DNA of 64,000 nucleotides, from the IMG/VR virus record IMGVR_UViG_3300031918_000006, positions 51,599-115,598 of that record. One strand, given 5' to 3'. Below are positions 51,575-59,114 of this stretch, piece by piece. A program made the position numbers and the translations under genes. Numbering within the stretch: position 1 is the stretch's first letter; each line of letters begins with the position of its first letter. Below the pieces are notes generated by a model. The model was given only the letters and a program-made list of their open reading frames with translations, was not told where the DNA came from and ran no database searches. The stretch is from a virus.

Positions 51575-52103
51575 CAATACTAAGTTTTTCTTCGTTTTCA
51601 TTTTTAAAAGTTTTAATGATGTGTTCTAAAGAAACAGGTGTGAAGCCATTTGCATCAACTCCAACATCATACCAATTATCATATGAATGATAAGGAATGA
51701 GTCTATGTAGATGTCCACACAAATATTTTTGTTTATTAAAATGATTAGCAGAGGCTTCTGCTGGATTATGTACTAAAATAAAATCATAACCATCTCCTAT
51801 TAAATGCAGTCTTTCACATACAGTTTGAAAACATTCGGTAGGAATATTCTTCGTTCTATCATGATTACCTTTTATTAATATTTTTATTCCATTTAATTGG
51901 TCAAAGATTTCTTTTATTTTAGCTTTATTATAAGACATGGAGATGTCTCCTATAATATATACTAAATCATCTGGACCTACTACTGAATTCCAATTATCAA
52001 TTAAAGTACGATTCATTTCTTCTACATAGTAAAATGGCCTGTTACAGTATTTTATAATGTTTAGATGACCAAAATGTTGGTCCGATGTAAAAAATATTTT
52101 CAT
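51537..52103 (-). CDS. calcineurin-like metallophosphoesterase
   Basis: 188 residues. The metal-ligand motifs are in order: SDQHFGH (DxH), IGDIS (GD), KGNHD (GNHD), ILVHNP (H) and CGHLH (GHxH). It would hydrolyse phosphodiesters or phosphomonoesters, so a nuclease, phosphatase or cyclic-dinucleotide phosphodiesterase role is possible. It overlaps the 52100-52426 gene by 4 bases. Compact and complete, with no signal peptide. Confidence 0.85.
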   Translation of the reverse strand: MKIFFTSDQHFGHLNIIKYCNRPFYYVEEMNRTLIDNWNSVVGPDDLVYIIGDISMSYNKAKIKEIFDQLNGIKILIKGNHDRTKNIPTECFQTVCERLHLIGDGYDFILVHNPAEASANHFNKQKYLCGHLHRLIPYHSYDNWYDVGVDANGFTPVSLEHIIKTFKNENEEKLSIDELLQSGTPDCS

Positions 52104-52426
52104 CTCATTATAAACATTTGTCTTGCTAAAAAAACATTACTTCTAGAGTGTACTTTTGGGTATACTCCCTCAAATAAACACTTTATTATTATTTTTTTAT
52201 CAATAGTTGCTTTTGAAAAACAAGTTAAGTAATCCTCAGCTTCTTCATATGTCGGTAAGAAGTGAAATCCTGAGGTGTAAGTAGATCCTCTGGGGCCATC
52301 ACTAACTATTTCTTTAGTGGCAGTTATCCACTGGTTTCTGCACATTTTTCTAGATTTATTTATACCATGAAATAATGTAAGCAAAGTACCATCTGTATGT
52401 AAATCAAATATTTTATATCCTATCAT
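52100..52426 (-). CDS. hypothetical phage protein
   Basis: 108 residues, MIGYKIFDLHTDGTLLTLFHG...GFHFLPTYEEAEDYL. This matches a widespread family of phage proteins with a 'GYK.F....DG...LF' start and a later 'G.H....EA..Y' segment, of unknown function. It overlaps neighbours by 4 bases on both sides. Confidence 0.6.
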   Translation of the reverse strand: MIGYKIFDLHTDGTLLTLFHGINKSRKMCRNQWITATKEIVSDGPRGSTYTSGFHFLPTYEEAEDYLTCFSKATIDKKIIIKCLFEGVYPKVHSRSNVFLARQMFIMR

Positions 52427-52992
52427 TTTCTTCCAAAATCAGCTGGGATTTCTGTCCCGATTAGACCATTGTTCCAGTGGATAATTTTATTAGTATCCAC
52501 TTGCATAGCTTCTATTATAATGTCTTCCAACATTTTACGAGTTTCTAAAGAAATTAATTCTGACTTCATATTATAATGACCTTTGCTTAATGCTGATATA
52601 GCAGTTTTAGAATCAGTATAAATGTTACAGTTTAATTTATTCTTTGCTCTATAAATAGCGGCATAAGCCAAACCCATTACCTCTCCGGTATTGTTAGTAC
52701 CATCTTTATAAGTAGGAGACCTATAAATCACCTCATGTGTATCACTCCAAACCATTTGAAACTCCCAGAAGTTTTCTTTGATAGAACTGGAGGCATCCAC
52801 AGTAATATGGTGACCAACAGGGTACACATCTAAGACATAAGGTTTATAGTTTAAATATAGTTTAGCGTCTTCTTCTGTGGAAAATGACTTGAAATCAGCA
52901 CCTTTGCAGCCTTTTACAGCCTTGGAACACTCATCCCAGGAAGTATAAACTTTAGGTCCATCGTGTCCTATTCTTACTGCATAATACTTCAT
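52423..52992 (-). CDS. rnhA: ribonuclease HI with N-terminal viroplasmin (RNase H1-type) domain
   Basis: 189 residues. Residues 1-50 form the viroplasmin-like hybrid-binding domain: MKYYAVRIGHDGPKVYTSWDE...VKGCKGADFKSFS. The catalytic domain follows: HHITVDASSS (first Asp), NNTGEVMGLAYAAIYRA (Glu), NIYTDSKTAISAL (second Asp), and ADFGRK at the extreme C-terminus (fourth acidic residue). It cleaves the RNA strand of RNA-DNA hybrids, for primer removal. Confidence 0.85.
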   Translation of the reverse strand: MKYYAVRIGHDGPKVYTSWDECSKAVKGCKGADFKSFSTEEDAKLYLNYKPYVLDVYPVGHHITVDASSSIKENFWEFQMVWSDTHEVIYRSPTYKDGTNNTGEVMGLAYAAIYRAKNKLNCNIYTDSKTAISALSKGHYNMKSELISLETRKMLEDIIIEAMQVDTNKIIHWNNGLIGTEIPADFGRK

Positions 52993-53328
52993 TTAATACT
53001 TCTCGTAAGAAAATTCATTTCCAATGATTTCTCTTATAACAGCAGAAGGAATACAATCCATATCTTCAACTTCAGCAGTATCAGGAAATAAAGCATAAGT
53101 ATCATCAGATAAAAGTCCAACAGTATTGGAATCAATTCTCACCAATTTATGAACCTGGCTATGACTTCCATCTTCAAAAGGACCTTCAATGGTGAAATCA
53201 TCTCCCAATTCATACTCGCCTTCTAAAGCACCTTGATCATCAAGAAAACTTTTTAGATCTTCTTCATTGATCATATCCACATCTATAACCCAACTATCTG
53301 GGACTTCAATTATTAAACTTTGTGTCAT
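52993..53328 (-). CDS. hypothetical acidic protein
   Basis: 111 residues, strongly acidic (MINEEDLKSFLDDQGALEGEYELGDDFTIEG). Mostly beta-strand, with a helical C-terminus. Located between RNase H and a 44-residue Cys-containing gene, and overlapped by 4 bases by the latter. No family known. Confidence 0.5.
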   Translation of the reverse strand: MTQSLIIEVPDSWVIDVDMINEEDLKSFLDDQGALEGEYELGDDFTIEGPFEDGSHSQVHKLVRIDSNTVGLLSDDTYALFPDTAEVEDMDCIPSAVIREIIGNEFSYEKY

Positions 53329-53459
53329 TTTTTAAAAATTTTACCACACCTTTGACAGGTGTATTCATTAAACATGTCTGGGACTTTCTTAACATCGTCC
53401 TTTACAGTATGAATGTCATAGTACCAATAACTCCACCAACAAACAAACCAGTTTCTCAT
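53325..53459 (-). CDS. 44-residue CxxC protein
   Basis: ATG at 53459, stop 53327-53325. MRNWFVCWWSYWYYDIHT then YTCQRCGKIFKK: a very aromatic N-terminus and a single CxxC knuckle near the end, like small phage DUF1660-type proteins. Its start overlaps the stop of the 53456-53707 gene as ATGA, and its stop overlaps the start of the 52993-53328 gene as ATGA. These perfect couplings at both ends argue that it is real, although it is too short for routine gene calling. Confidence 0.65.
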   Translation of the reverse strand: MRNWFVCWWSYWYYDIHTVKDDVKKVPDMFNEYTCQRCGKIFKK

Positions 53460-53707
53460 AAGGTTAATCTCATTGATGATTGTAAGTCTTTAATGTCCTT
53501 GTAATAACCACTCATTCCGAACTGACCATCAATTCGAAATTCTATGTTAGTGCCAAGTTCATTTTCTAAGTCATCTAACTTTAATTCCAAAATGAAAGGC
53601 ACACCTTGTGGTGCACCTAACATATTGTGTTGTTGATAACTTTTAATCAGGATATTTTCAGATTTTTCTGAAAATCCTAAAGCTAGTAAGTCTTCTTTAA
53701 AAGCCAT
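53456..53707 (-). CDS. small hypothetical protein
   Basis: 83 residues, alpha/beta (FKEDLLALGFSEKSENILIK, VPFILELKLDDLENELG). It overlaps both flanking genes (11 bases upstream, 4 downstream). No motif that I recognise. Confidence 0.55.
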   Translation of the reverse strand: MAFKEDLLALGFSEKSENILIKSYQQHNMLGAPQGVPFILELKLDDLENELGTNIEFRIDGQFGMSGYYKDIKDLQSSMRLTL

Positions 53708-54068
53708 GAATTAGTCTTTTAATTTGAATTTTGCATTTTTTTTGAAAGATTAGAATACGATAATCTAAGACTCTCTTTACATAAGACTTAAGTTTTCGCT
53801 TAACTAATTCTCCGACTTTTACGTCTAGATAGGATTTAGTATTCGTTACTATCAATCTGTCTTTATATAAAGTGAATTCAATAGCACCATCCTTTATCTT
53901 GGTCATATCACCATTATCACTAATTTCAATAGAAGAACTGTTTCTTATGTGCAATTTTACAAATGCCAATAATTCATTCTCTTCTTCTGTCCATTCAGGA
54001 TCTATTGATTTAGAAGCACGATATCTTAACATCGTGTATTTCAAAAATAATCTTATTCTAGTTTTCAT
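53697..54068 (-). CDS. hypothetical basic protein
   Basis: 123 residues with a very basic C-terminal helix (KVGELVKRKLKSYVKRVLDYRIL...) and a basic N-terminus, consistent with nucleic-acid binding. It begins 17 bases past the 54085 terminator. Nothing more specific. Confidence 0.5.
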   Translation of the reverse strand: MKTRIRLFLKYTMLRYRASKSIDPEWTEEENELLAFVKLHIRNSSSIEISDNGDMTKIKDGAIEFTLYKDRLIVTNTKSYLDVKVGELVKRKLKSYVKRVLDYRILIFQKKCKIQIKRLIHGF

Positions 54069-54084
54069 TTTTTCTATTAAATTA

Positions 54085-54109
54085 AAAAAGGAGGTATTAC
54101 CCTCCTTTT
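54085..54109. terminator. intrinsic terminator after the ferritin gene
   Basis: AAAAGGAGG (54086-54094) pairs with CCTCCTTTT (54101-54109) around a six-base loop. It is followed on the - strand by U's complementary to the A-run at 54084-54089. It overlaps the ferritin stop codon region and ends the accessory operon. Confidence 0.9.
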
Positions 54110-54662
54110 ATGCTAACTCTTTAATTCTATTATCCAAGATAATCATATCCTGAGTAAATTCAAATTGATCTAAAGCCGTAGTTTGTTTGTTTTCTTCTTC
54201 TCGCTGTTCGATCACTAAAGGTTGTATTGCATTAAAAGATATAAAATCTCCCTTCTCCATACAAACCCTACAAATGTTCAAGATCTTCTCAGTTGTTTCA
54301 ATTTCTCTTTGTAATGCAGCTTCATGTAAACTCTTCAATTGTGCAATTGGAGTTTCACCTTCGATTTTTAAATCCTGTTCCTCTAAAGCTGGTATTGTAA
54401 AATCATAATTAGATTCAACTAAGTGACTGTATACCAATTCAGAATGAACTAATTCTCCATCTGCTGCTGTTTTAAAATATATTGAATTTCCTGTTAATCC
54501 TCGTACATCGCACCAAGTGGACGCATTAAGATACAATAAATTGTTTTGCTTCTCATGTGCTACCTGCTTGATAAACAAATCTGCTACTTCCTCAGATAAA
54601 TAAGTGACTTTTCTTCGTTCTGTTATTTCTCCCATATTATAAATTTTTGTAAAGTTACTCAC
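54108..54662 (-). CDS. ferritin-like iron-storage protein
   Basis: 184 residues. Aligned by eye with bacterial non-heme ferritin. Helix A is VAHEKQNNLLYLNASTWCDVRGL, carrying the E17 equivalent and the 'LY...S.WC' motif. Helix B is GELVHSELVYSHLV, with the E50/H53 pair. Helix C is LQREIETTEKILNICR, with E94. Helix D is FNAIQPLVIEQREEENK, with the EQxEEE motif of E126/Q127/E130. All ferroxidase ligands of bacterial ferritins appear conserved. It could oxidise and store iron, protecting phage DNA or limiting host iron/oxidative stress. A phage-encoded ferritin is unusual. It is the last gene of the accessory operon. Confidence 0.8.
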   Translation of the reverse strand: MSNFTKIYNMGEITERRKVTYLSEEVADLFIKQVAHEKQNNLLYLNASTWCDVRGLTGNSIYFKTAADGELVHSELVYSHLVESNYDFTIPALEEQDLKIEGETPIAQLKSLHEAALQREIETTEKILNICRVCMEKGDFISFNAIQPLVIEQREEENKQTTALDQFEFTQDMIILDNRIKELA

Positions 54663-54685
54663 AAAAATAATAATATCAAAGAGAT

Positions 54686-55090
54686 TTAAGAGAAGAAAGG
54701 AAAAACTTTTCCGTGGTAATACACAACCTTTACTTCTTCTGCCATATCATCAAAGAAAGTATGAAGATAACCAAGAATTTCATCCTGGTATAACTTAACA
54801 GAATAAGTAGTTTTAAAGTCCGGGACTTTTTTCAGGTTCTTCAAATGTACAGTAAGACCATGTTTGCATGTCCTAAGTGTTCTTGAAGGGGCTGATGCAC
54901 GATACCCTTTAATCTTGGGGAACATCTCCAATTCTGCTTTTTCCTGTGGTGTTTTTTTATGCCACTCGGGGTTCTGTACGAATAAAGGAAGGCGTAAACC
55001 TTCACGTACCATCAAGGCATCATCCTTGGTATTAACTGGTGAAATCTCTGATTTTTTCTTCTCAGAGACTTTTTTAATTTCTGCGCTCAT
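54686..55090 (-). CDS. hypothetical protein of the accessory operon
   Basis: 134 residues. The N-terminus is Lys/Ser-rich and disordered (SEKKKSEISPVNTKDDA). The remainder is alpha/beta with LRTCKHGLTVHLKNLKK and a Phe/Tyr-rich end. Basic overall. No family. Between the kinase/propeller gene group and ferritin. Confidence 0.5.
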   Translation of the reverse strand: MSAEIKKVSEKKKSEISPVNTKDDALMVREGLRLPLFVQNPEWHKKTPQEKAELEMFPKIKGYRASAPSRTLRTCKHGLTVHLKNLKKVPDFKTTYSVKLYQDEILGYLHTFFDDMAEEVKVVYYHGKVFPFFS

Positions 55091-55112
55091 TACTAAGTGT
55101 CTTTAGGTGTTG

Positions 55113-55436
55113 TTAAAACAATAAATCGATGTTTATAGGTTCTCCATCTTCGCACATTTTTATAGCTGTCTTAACGATAGTTACAACATCTGCACGTGAA
55201 TACCTTTGTGGGACTGGGACATGAATTGCCACTGTTTGATCTACTAATCTCCTTATAGGTTTCCCTTCAGAATCCACTTCTATTTCAAAATGGTCTCCTG
55301 CTTTAAAAGTACCTAAAGTTAAAGAATTAGAAACTGTGCTTCTAAAATCTTCTGGAGATAAGATAACTTTATCAGCTTCATCTACCCCATACAGTTTATG
55401 CCCGTCTACTACAACAAGCATTAATTTTTTTCTCAT
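55113..55436 (-). CDS. hypothetical protein of the accessory operon
   Basis: 107 residues, mostly beta with one helix (MRKKLMLVVVDGHKLYGV, GDHFEIEVDSEGKPIRRLVDQ). It lies 4 bases from the kinase gene, so the two are likely co-translated. No motif recognised. Confidence 0.5.
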   Translation of the reverse strand: MRKKLMLVVVDGHKLYGVDEADKVILSPEDFRSTVSNSLTLGTFKAGDHFEIEVDSEGKPIRRLVDQTVAIHVPVPQRYSRADVVTIVKTAIKMCEDGEPINIDLLF

Positions 55437-55440
55437 ATAT

Positions 55441-57108
55441 TTATTTTTTATTTGTCAAGTAAACGCTAGTAGGATTAACAATAATAATACCAGCATTACA
55501 ACAATGAATTACACTATTTTCTGACACTTCACTACACTGAAATTCATCCAATATAGACATGTCCAAACTTCTCATTAAGACAAGTTTATCATCTTGGGGG
55601 ACAACAATAATATCGTTGTTTAAAGTGTCATAGTATCTCAAACCTAAGAAATTACAATCAAAAAATTCAACTTGTAAGTTTTTAATAGAGAATACTTTAT
55701 ATATAATCTTGTCACTTTCAAGATATTCTACAATACCTGTTTGACCTGATTGTACTAAATTCTTTATTCTTTTCTGTAAGACTACTGAATTTAATGTGCC
55801 TTTCTCGTAAAATATTACAGATGAATCTGCTACTCTTTGAAAAAGACCATCAATATTGGTAAATCCCCCACCATATACATTATGTGATTGCATAGCAACT
55901 TGATGATTAAATATACTATTTAAAGTAAAATGAAATCTCATGTTATCTGTAACAATTATTAAAGTATCTCCAAATTGTCTTGATTTAAGCTTACCTAAAT
56001 GAGAAAATTCTTTAACCATATAATGTGTTTTATAATCACCATCTGCATAATAAAGAACTAAGTCTCTTAACAGTAAGAAATTATCATTAGAGGAAAAGAA
56101 TATAAGATCCTTAGATTCTGCTCTAAAAGAATGCATCACTCTGTAATTACCCTTTATAGAACAATCATAAATAATAGTAACTCCATTGTTTGTTATGGCT
56201 AATCTAGTTTTACTACTCGCACTTTTTGTTATTAAACCTCTAGTTATCTCTTTCATAATCAATTGATCAGTTTTAACGATGATCTGTGGGTTTACTAGTA
56301 TGTTGTGTTGTTGTGTTGTTAGTATATTAAGTTGAATAATGAATCTATTCCCCTTAACAAACAGCTCCATGAACTGATCAAAGAGTGCAATGTTAGTAAT
56401 GGGTTGATAACATTTTGGAATAATAACATCCTTATCATTCATTACAGTGAGTTTTTTAATCATTCTCTCTGCAATACTTAGCACCTTTTTGTTCACTCCT
56501 TTAAAAGGGTGGATATAAGTGAGTAAATTAAAAATAATTAATCCTATAGAAAAATAGTCAGCTTTAATACTAACAGTTCCACTATAAAGATAATCTCTAA
56601 TTTCATCAAATAATAAACCAGAGTGTTTACAGTTTGGTGTTTCATATGAGTCCACATCTATTAAATAAACAGAGCCAGATTCATTTACAAGTATATTATA
56701 AGGATTATAATCTCCAATGATTATGTTCTTACTATGTGCAAATTTCATTGCATCTATGAGCTTCTCAGCTATGTTTAACTTGACTTTGTCAGAGATATTT
56801 TCTCTGATACAAAAAGTTTTATTAAAAAGTGAGAGAATTGGATAGTGATCAGATGGTACTTTATTCATGGTAAATCCTAAGATTTTACCCTTAGAGTCAT
56901 AAACAAGTTTTTCTGGCTTAACAAAGATGTTGCTCTTTAATTCAGCCAAATCATTGAACTTAATTTCAGTAATGGTCTTTATACCAGGTAGGTATAGCTT
57001 CACTACTTCAATTCCATTATCAATAATCATACCTTCTCCACCTCTTGCAATCTCTTTTGAAGTATCGAGATCTACAATTAAAACTTTTTGTTTATTATAG
57101 AGTTTCAT
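55441..57108 (-). CDS. eukaryotic-like protein kinase fused to a beta-propeller-like domain (TerY-P type)
   Basis: 555 residues. ARGGEGMIIDNGIEVVKLY is the glycine-rich loop and the ATP-anchoring Lys37. HSKNIIIGDYNPYNILV is the catalytic loop with D133 and N138, and YLIDVDSYETP is the Mg-binding Asp segment in place of DFG. After the kinase lobe (~res 1-260) comes a ~280-residue part with repeated short beta hairpins such as FSSNDNFLLLRDLVLYYADGD and YKVFSIKNLQVEFFD, suggesting a beta-propeller sensor. This gene, the PP2C and the vWA protein form the kinase-phosphatase-vWA triad of TerY-P modules. It is separated from PP2C by two small genes and overlaps 57095-57376 by 14 bases. Confidence 0.8.
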   Translation of the reverse strand: MKLYNKQKVLIVDLDTSKEIARGGEGMIIDNGIEVVKLYLPGIKTITEIKFNDLAELKSNIFVKPEKLVYDSKGKILGFTMNKVPSDHYPILSLFNKTFCIRENISDKVKLNIAEKLIDAMKFAHSKNIIIGDYNPYNILVNESGSVYLIDVDSYETPNCKHSGLLFDEIRDYLYSGTVSIKADYFSIGLIIFNLLTYIHPFKGVNKKVLSIAERMIKKLTVMNDKDVIIPKCYQPITNIALFDQFMELFVKGNRFIIQLNILTTQQHNILVNPQIIVKTDQLIMKEITRGLITKSASSKTRLAITNNGVTIIYDCSIKGNYRVMHSFRAESKDLIFFSSNDNFLLLRDLVLYYADGDYKTHYMVKEFSHLGKLKSRQFGDTLIIVTDNMRFHFTLNSIFNHQVAMQSHNVYGGGFTNIDGLFQRVADSSVIFYEKGTLNSVVLQKRIKNLVQSGQTGIVEYLESDKIIYKVFSIKNLQVEFFDCNFLGLRYYDTLNNDIIVVPQDDKLVLMRSLDMSILDEFQCSEVSENSVIHCCNAGIIIVNPTSVYLTNKK

Positions 57109-57376
57109 TGAGATAAACTATTTTATCAAGAGCATCTTCTCTATTTTTCTTATTAAGAAAAATATATTGCTGATTATCATTATTCCAACCATCCCAGATT
57201 TTATCTGAGTCTTTGTAGATAATAATAGTAGGTAAATCCGGAGTACTTTTAATAAGTTCATCAATGACATTTTCAATATCATTAGTTAAAGATCTTCCTG
57301 CATCTAGATCTTCTAAACACAGTATACGATGTCCTTTATGTACTACTATTTCTGAGGTGTATTTACATTTTACCAT
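57095..57376 (-). CDS. small hypothetical protein within the kinase/phosphatase module
   Basis: 93 residues, alpha/beta (GHRILCLEDLDAGRSLTNDI, LPTIIIYKDSDKIWDGWNND). It overlaps the kinase start by 14 bases. Possibly an adaptor of the module. There is no recognised motif. Confidence 0.55.
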   Translation of the reverse strand: MVKCKYTSEIVVHKGHRILCLEDLDAGRSLTNDIENVIDELIKSTPDLPTIIIYKDSDKIWDGWNNDNQQYIFLNKKNREDALDKIVYLNETL

Positions 57377-57386
57377 TTTCTTTTTA

Positions 57387-57713
57387 TTAAATTTTTTTTG
57401 GTTCTCCCATCAACACATCAAGTTCAGGGGGATTAGACGGAGTGTCTTTTATTTCATCCTTAAATATGAAATCTATAGCCTCTTCTAAACTATATTTAGA
57501 AGGAATTTCCCAATTCCAACGTCTATTTACCATATGATAAAAGTTCCAAGAACTATAATATTTAGTAAATATACATTTAGGAGGTTCAATGTTACTTCTT
57601 TTACAATCTTTGTTTATTTGAATAAGAAACTGTGTTTCAATTTCTTCTTCTTCTGTAACAGCTATATATTCACCATCTTTAAATATTAGATAATATTCAT
57701 AGTCAGTTTTCAT
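57387..57713 (-). CDS. small hypothetical protein within the kinase/phosphatase module
   Basis: 108 residues: YYLIFKDGEYIAVTEEEEIETQFL is beta-rich and Glu-dense. It is followed by WNFYHMVNRRWNWEIPSKYSL and a Pro-rich tail. It overlaps PP2C by 4 bases. No family known, but its place between PP2C and the kinase suggests a linker role. Confidence 0.5.
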   Translation of the reverse strand: MKTDYEYYLIFKDGEYIAVTEEEEIETQFLIQINKDCKRSNIEPPKCIFTKYYSSWNFYHMVNRRWNWEIPSKYSLEEAIDFIFKDEIKDTPSNPPELDVLMGEPKKI

Positions 57714-58420
57714 AATATAAATCTTACTATAGACAAATCATCATAGTTAGAATATCCTTCTTTTAAAAGCATATTATATTTTCTAGCTAACATAGCTTCA
57801 CTTTTTATTAGAGTTTCCTCATAAAGTAAAGATTCTATTACTCTTGAACTAACATCTTTCTTTTCTTTGTCCGTGAAGGAATAAATTCCATCTGAACAAA
57901 TTGAAAAAGTCTTTTGCATTTCAAAAGTATACTCTTTAGTAGATAAAAGAGCTTCCTCAATACTATTTAAATGGTAAGCTAAATAATCAGGAGCATTACC
58001 AGGACTTTCAATTTTAGTTTCTTCAGCGCTTTTTCCATCACTTATATAGAAACATCCATCTCCTGAGACTAATACAAAGACTCGCCCATCTCGTATAACT
58101 GTTAAAATCACTGTAGAAAGCAATTCTAAAGGATCTAGATATAAAGAGGTTTTTACTTCATTTAAGGAATGATATAAACTTTTAAAAATGCTTCTACCAA
58201 TTCCTTCTAAAGACCACTCCTTATATATAGGAAAAAGATTATTACAGTAAGCATTTAAAATTTTATTGTATAGTGTTGAGACAAAATGACTTTTAATTCC
58301 AGTACTACATCCATCAAAGACGGCTCCAATATAAGTGTTGCCATCATTAAAAGTGAACAGATCATCTTCGCAATTTACGTGATGATCTGCTCCTCTTTTA
58401 AGTAAGGTTCTAACTTCCAT
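57710..58420 (-). CDS. PP2C-like protein phosphatase
   Basis: 236 residues. PP2C motifs in order: NCEDDLFTF (ED at residues 18-19), GAVFDGCSTG, VLVSGDGCFYI, FSICSDGIYSFTD and NYDDLSIVRF. These supply the conserved metal-binding aspartates of PP2C-type Ser/Thr phosphatases. At 236 residues it is close to the minimal PP2C. It starts on the last base of the vWA gene. In TerY-P modules such a phosphatase counteracts the neighbouring kinase. Confidence 0.85.
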   Translation of the reverse strand: MEVRTLLKRGADHHVNCEDDLFTFNDGNTYIGAVFDGCSTGIKSHFVSTLYNKILNAYCNNLFPIYKEWSLEGIGRSIFKSLYHSLNEVKTSLYLDPLELLSTVILTVIRDGRVFVLVSGDGCFYISDGKSAEETKIESPGNAPDYLAYHLNSIEEALLSTKEYTFEMQKTFSICSDGIYSFTDKEKKDVSSRVIESLLYEETLIKSEAMLARKYNMLLKEGYSNYDDLSIVRFIL

Positions 58421-59103
58421 TAGAAGCTGGTAGTAATGGGATTAGCACCAGATGAAGATTTAGAAATTGAAGAGCTGATAAAGCTAATCATTTTCTTAAT
58501 TTCTGCACCGGTATTTCCAACTACAGCAAGATGTTGAAATCCCATATCCTGTTGTGCTCTTTTGAATGAACTATCACTTCCTACTCCGAAGAGGATAGTA
58601 GTGAATGAAAAAGCATTGGCCTCTTTAGATGTAATATCTTCTAAGGTTTTTTTGATTACAGTTGGACGACATCTGCTGGAATTATCTTCACCATCGGTGA
58701 TACAGAATATCAATGTTTTCACATTAATACCAGATTGCTCAAGTGTATCACGATAATCTACAGCATTTTTAATACCATAAGCAACACCGTCATACAAAGC
58801 TGTACCGCCACCTTGTGGTACAAAGTTAATAACAGGTACTCCGGCAATTGGTTGAAATCCACTTCTTACTTTAACTTGGTGGTCAAACTCAATGATTGAG
58901 ACTAAAAGTCTATCACTGATATGAGATTGCTGCATTGTTTGAATAAAATCATTGAAAGCAGCATTAAAATCTTTTGCATAACTAGCAACTGATGGTGATA
59001 TATCAATTACAAATACAGCATTGACTGTTTCTTCTACCTGAATTAAATCAGTATCTACGTTATGGAAATCCAAGTGGATATCCAGATCATCTAAATCTTC
59101 CAT
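58420..59103 (-). CDS. von Willebrand factor A-domain protein, TerY-like
   Basis: 227 residues. The MIDAS motif is DISPS (D34, S36, S38). GGGTALYDG supplies the Thr, and ITDGEDNSS supplies the late Asp. The protein is little more than a vWA domain, of the TerY type. In TerY-P modules it is the substrate or scaffold controlled by phosphorylation. It shares one base with the PP2C gene, so the pair is translationally coupled. The triad context strongly supports TerY-like identity. Confidence 0.85.
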   Translation of the reverse strand: MEDLDDLDIHLDFHNVDTDLIQVEETVNAVFVIDISPSVASYAKDFNAAFNDFIQTMQQSHISDRLLVSIIEFDHQVKVRSGFQPIAGVPVINFVPQGGGTALYDGVAYGIKNAVDYRDTLEQSGINVKTLIFCITDGEDNSSRCRPTVIKKTLEDITSKEANAFSFTTILFGVGSDSSFKRAQQDMGFQHLAVVGNTGAEIKKMISFISSSISKSSSGANPITTSF

Positions 59104-59114
59104 TTCTTTTAAAA

